Assembly: GCF_001969855.1 (NCBI RefSeq)
Contig: NZ_MRBL01000005.1
Coordinates: forward strand, 124,001-188,000
Direction: 5' to 3'
Length of the DNA stretch: 64,000 nt
Origin: Bacillus haynesii
GTDB lineage: Bacteria > Bacillota > Bacilli > Bacillales > Bacillaceae
The translations under genes were made by a program, and so were the position numbers. This document shows, one piece after another, positions 63,035-64,000 of the stretch. The notes beneath the pieces were generated by a model. It searched no databases. It was not told where the DNA came from and worked only from the letters and a program-made list of their open reading frames with translations. Position 1 is the stretch's first letter, and every line of letters starts with the position of its first letter.

Positions 63035-64000
63035 ACCGCTTCCCCTTCTTTCTCTGTGGTTTCAATCATGTCTAAAAATTGATCAAATAAATGGTTTGCG
63101 TCTTCCGGCCCCGGTGAAGCTTCCGGATGGTATTGAACCGTGAAAGCCGGTTCGTGTTTATGTTTAAGCCCTTCGATTGTGTCATCATTAATCGCCACAT
63201 GGGTCACTTCAAGCGGCGTGTTTTCAACGGACGATACAGTATAGCCGTGATTTTGAGCCGTAATCGATACTCTCCCAGTTGCAAGCTCTTTAACCGGATG
63301 GTTGGAACCGCGGTGTCCGAATTTCATTTTCGCCGTCTTTGCTCCGCAGGCGAGGGCAAACAGCTGATGGCCGAGACAGATGCCGAACAATGGAACCTTG
63401 CCGAGAATGTTTTGAATCATGGCGATCGCTTCCGGTACGTCCGTTGGATCTCCGGGTCCGTTTGACAGCATCACGCCGTCAGGCTTCAGCTGCATCACTT
63501 CTTCTGCCGTTACATTGTGAGGAACGACGATCACATCGCATTTGCGCTTGTTCAGCTCCCTTAAGATGCCGTGCTTCATTCCGAAATCGACGAGCACGAT
63601 TCGCTTCCCTCTCCCAGGGCTCGGATATGCCGTTTTTGTTGAAACTTGGCTGACCTGATCGGTCGGAAGGTTCGTTTCTTTCAGCTTTTGAACCAAAGCC
63701 TCAGCATTTTCTTCCGGGCCGGCAAATACTCCTTTCAGCGTACCTGCTGTTCTGATCATTCTTGTCAGCTTTCTCGTGTCAATCCCTGAGAGTCCCGGGA
63801 TGTTCTTCATTTTTAAATATTCATCAAGTGTATAAGCAGAGCGCCAGTTTGACGGAAGTTGACATAACTCTTTTACGATAAACCCTTTCACATAAGGGGT
63901 GATGGATTCAAAGTCGTCTCTGTTGATCCCGTAGTTTCCGATCAGCGGGTATGTCAGTGTGACAATTTGTCCGCAGTATGAAGGATCTGAGAGGATTTCT
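63019..64000 (-). CDS. pyrAA: Carbamoyl phosphate synthase, small subunit (partial, N-terminus off the right edge)
   Basis: 326 codons are present; about 38 N-terminal residues are missing compared with the usual 364. The frame enters as [22 protein letters not shown] and runs to the end. The class I glutamine amidotransferase triad is visible: the nucleophile in [13 protein letters not shown] and the HPE of [13 protein letters not shown]. It releases ammonia from glutamine for PyrAB. The true start is outside the window; internal ATGs are not starts. Confidence 0.97.
   Translation of the reverse strand, partial: EILSDPSYCGQIVTLTYPLIGNYGINRDDFESITPYVKGFIVKELCQLPSNWRSAYTLDEYLKMKNIPGLSGIDTRKLTRMIRTAGTLKGVFAGPEENAEALVQKLKETNLPTDQVSQVSTKTAYPSPGRGKRIVLVDFGMKHGILRELNKRKCDVIVVPHNVTAEEVMQLKPDGVMLSNGPGDPTDVPEAIAMIQNILGKVPLFGICLGHQLFALACGAKTAKMKFGHRGSNHPVKELATGRVSITAQNHGYTVSSVENTPLEVTHVAINDDTIEGLKHKHEPAFTVQYHPEASPGPEDANHLFDQFLDMIETTEKEGEAVCLNA

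Overview
The window is an ordinary stretch of core chromosome from a low-to-moderate-GC Bacillus. Proteins and gene order match the trmFO-to-pyrAA segment of the Bacillus subtilis chromosome, but sequence differences and a few local features point to a relative, most likely the B. licheniformis group. This assignment comes from recalled protein similarity, not from a search. The sporulation gene spoVM, the FapR lipid regulon, remA and the Bacillus-type pyr genes all fit. Almost every gene lies on the minus strand, so the window reads backwards relative to transcription; only rpmB and rqcH are on the plus strand. trmFO is cut at the left edge and pyrAA at the right edge.

Layout in plus coordinates: 1-4.4 kb tRNA methylation, topoisomerase I and the competence protein DprA; 4.5-6.6 kb succinyl-CoA synthetase; 6.8-8.8 kb a FliK-like/FlhB-like pair of unclear role; 8.8-13.4 kb RNase HII, the ribosome assembly GTPase RbgA, and the rpsP-khpA-ylqD-rimM-trmD-rplS ribosome block; 13.5-21.1 kb the SRP genes, smc, rnc and acpP; 21.2-24.5 kb fabG-fabD-plsX-fapR with a FapR operator; 24.6-28.2 kb recG and serine dehydratase; 28.4-30.4 kb fatty acid kinase FakA and an Asp23-family protein; 30.7-31.1 kb rpmB and the tiny spoVM; 31.2-44.9 kb thiN-rpe-rsgA-prkC-prpC-rlmN-rsmB-fmt-def-priA-coaBC-rpoZ-gmk-remA; 45-48.6 kb YloC and a P-type calcium ATPase; 48.8-50.5 kb rqcH; 50.5-56.7 kb a sulfate assimilation and siroheme operon behind a SAM-I riboswitch; 56.8-64 kb the distal pyrimidine operon.

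Genes overlap or abut inside operons, often as ATGA junctions. The sulfur genes form a pathway: CysP imports sulfate, Sat and CysC activate it, CysH reduces it, and SumT-SirC-SirB build the siroheme needed by sulfite reductase. The pyr genes cover carbamoyl phosphate synthesis to OMP and UMP.

I saw no prophage, insertion sequence, CRISPR array, tRNA or rRNA, and no convincing new defence or mobile system. The most unusual part is the 5' region of the sulfur operon: a SAM-I riboswitch, a 47-residue DUF2292-like gene, a second intrinsic terminator, and then a full-length cysH frame whose only suitable start codon appears to be ATT. The other item worth attention is the ylqG-ylqH pair, which resembles a FliK C-terminal domain next to a free-standing FlhB C-terminal fragment without the NPTH cleavage motif.
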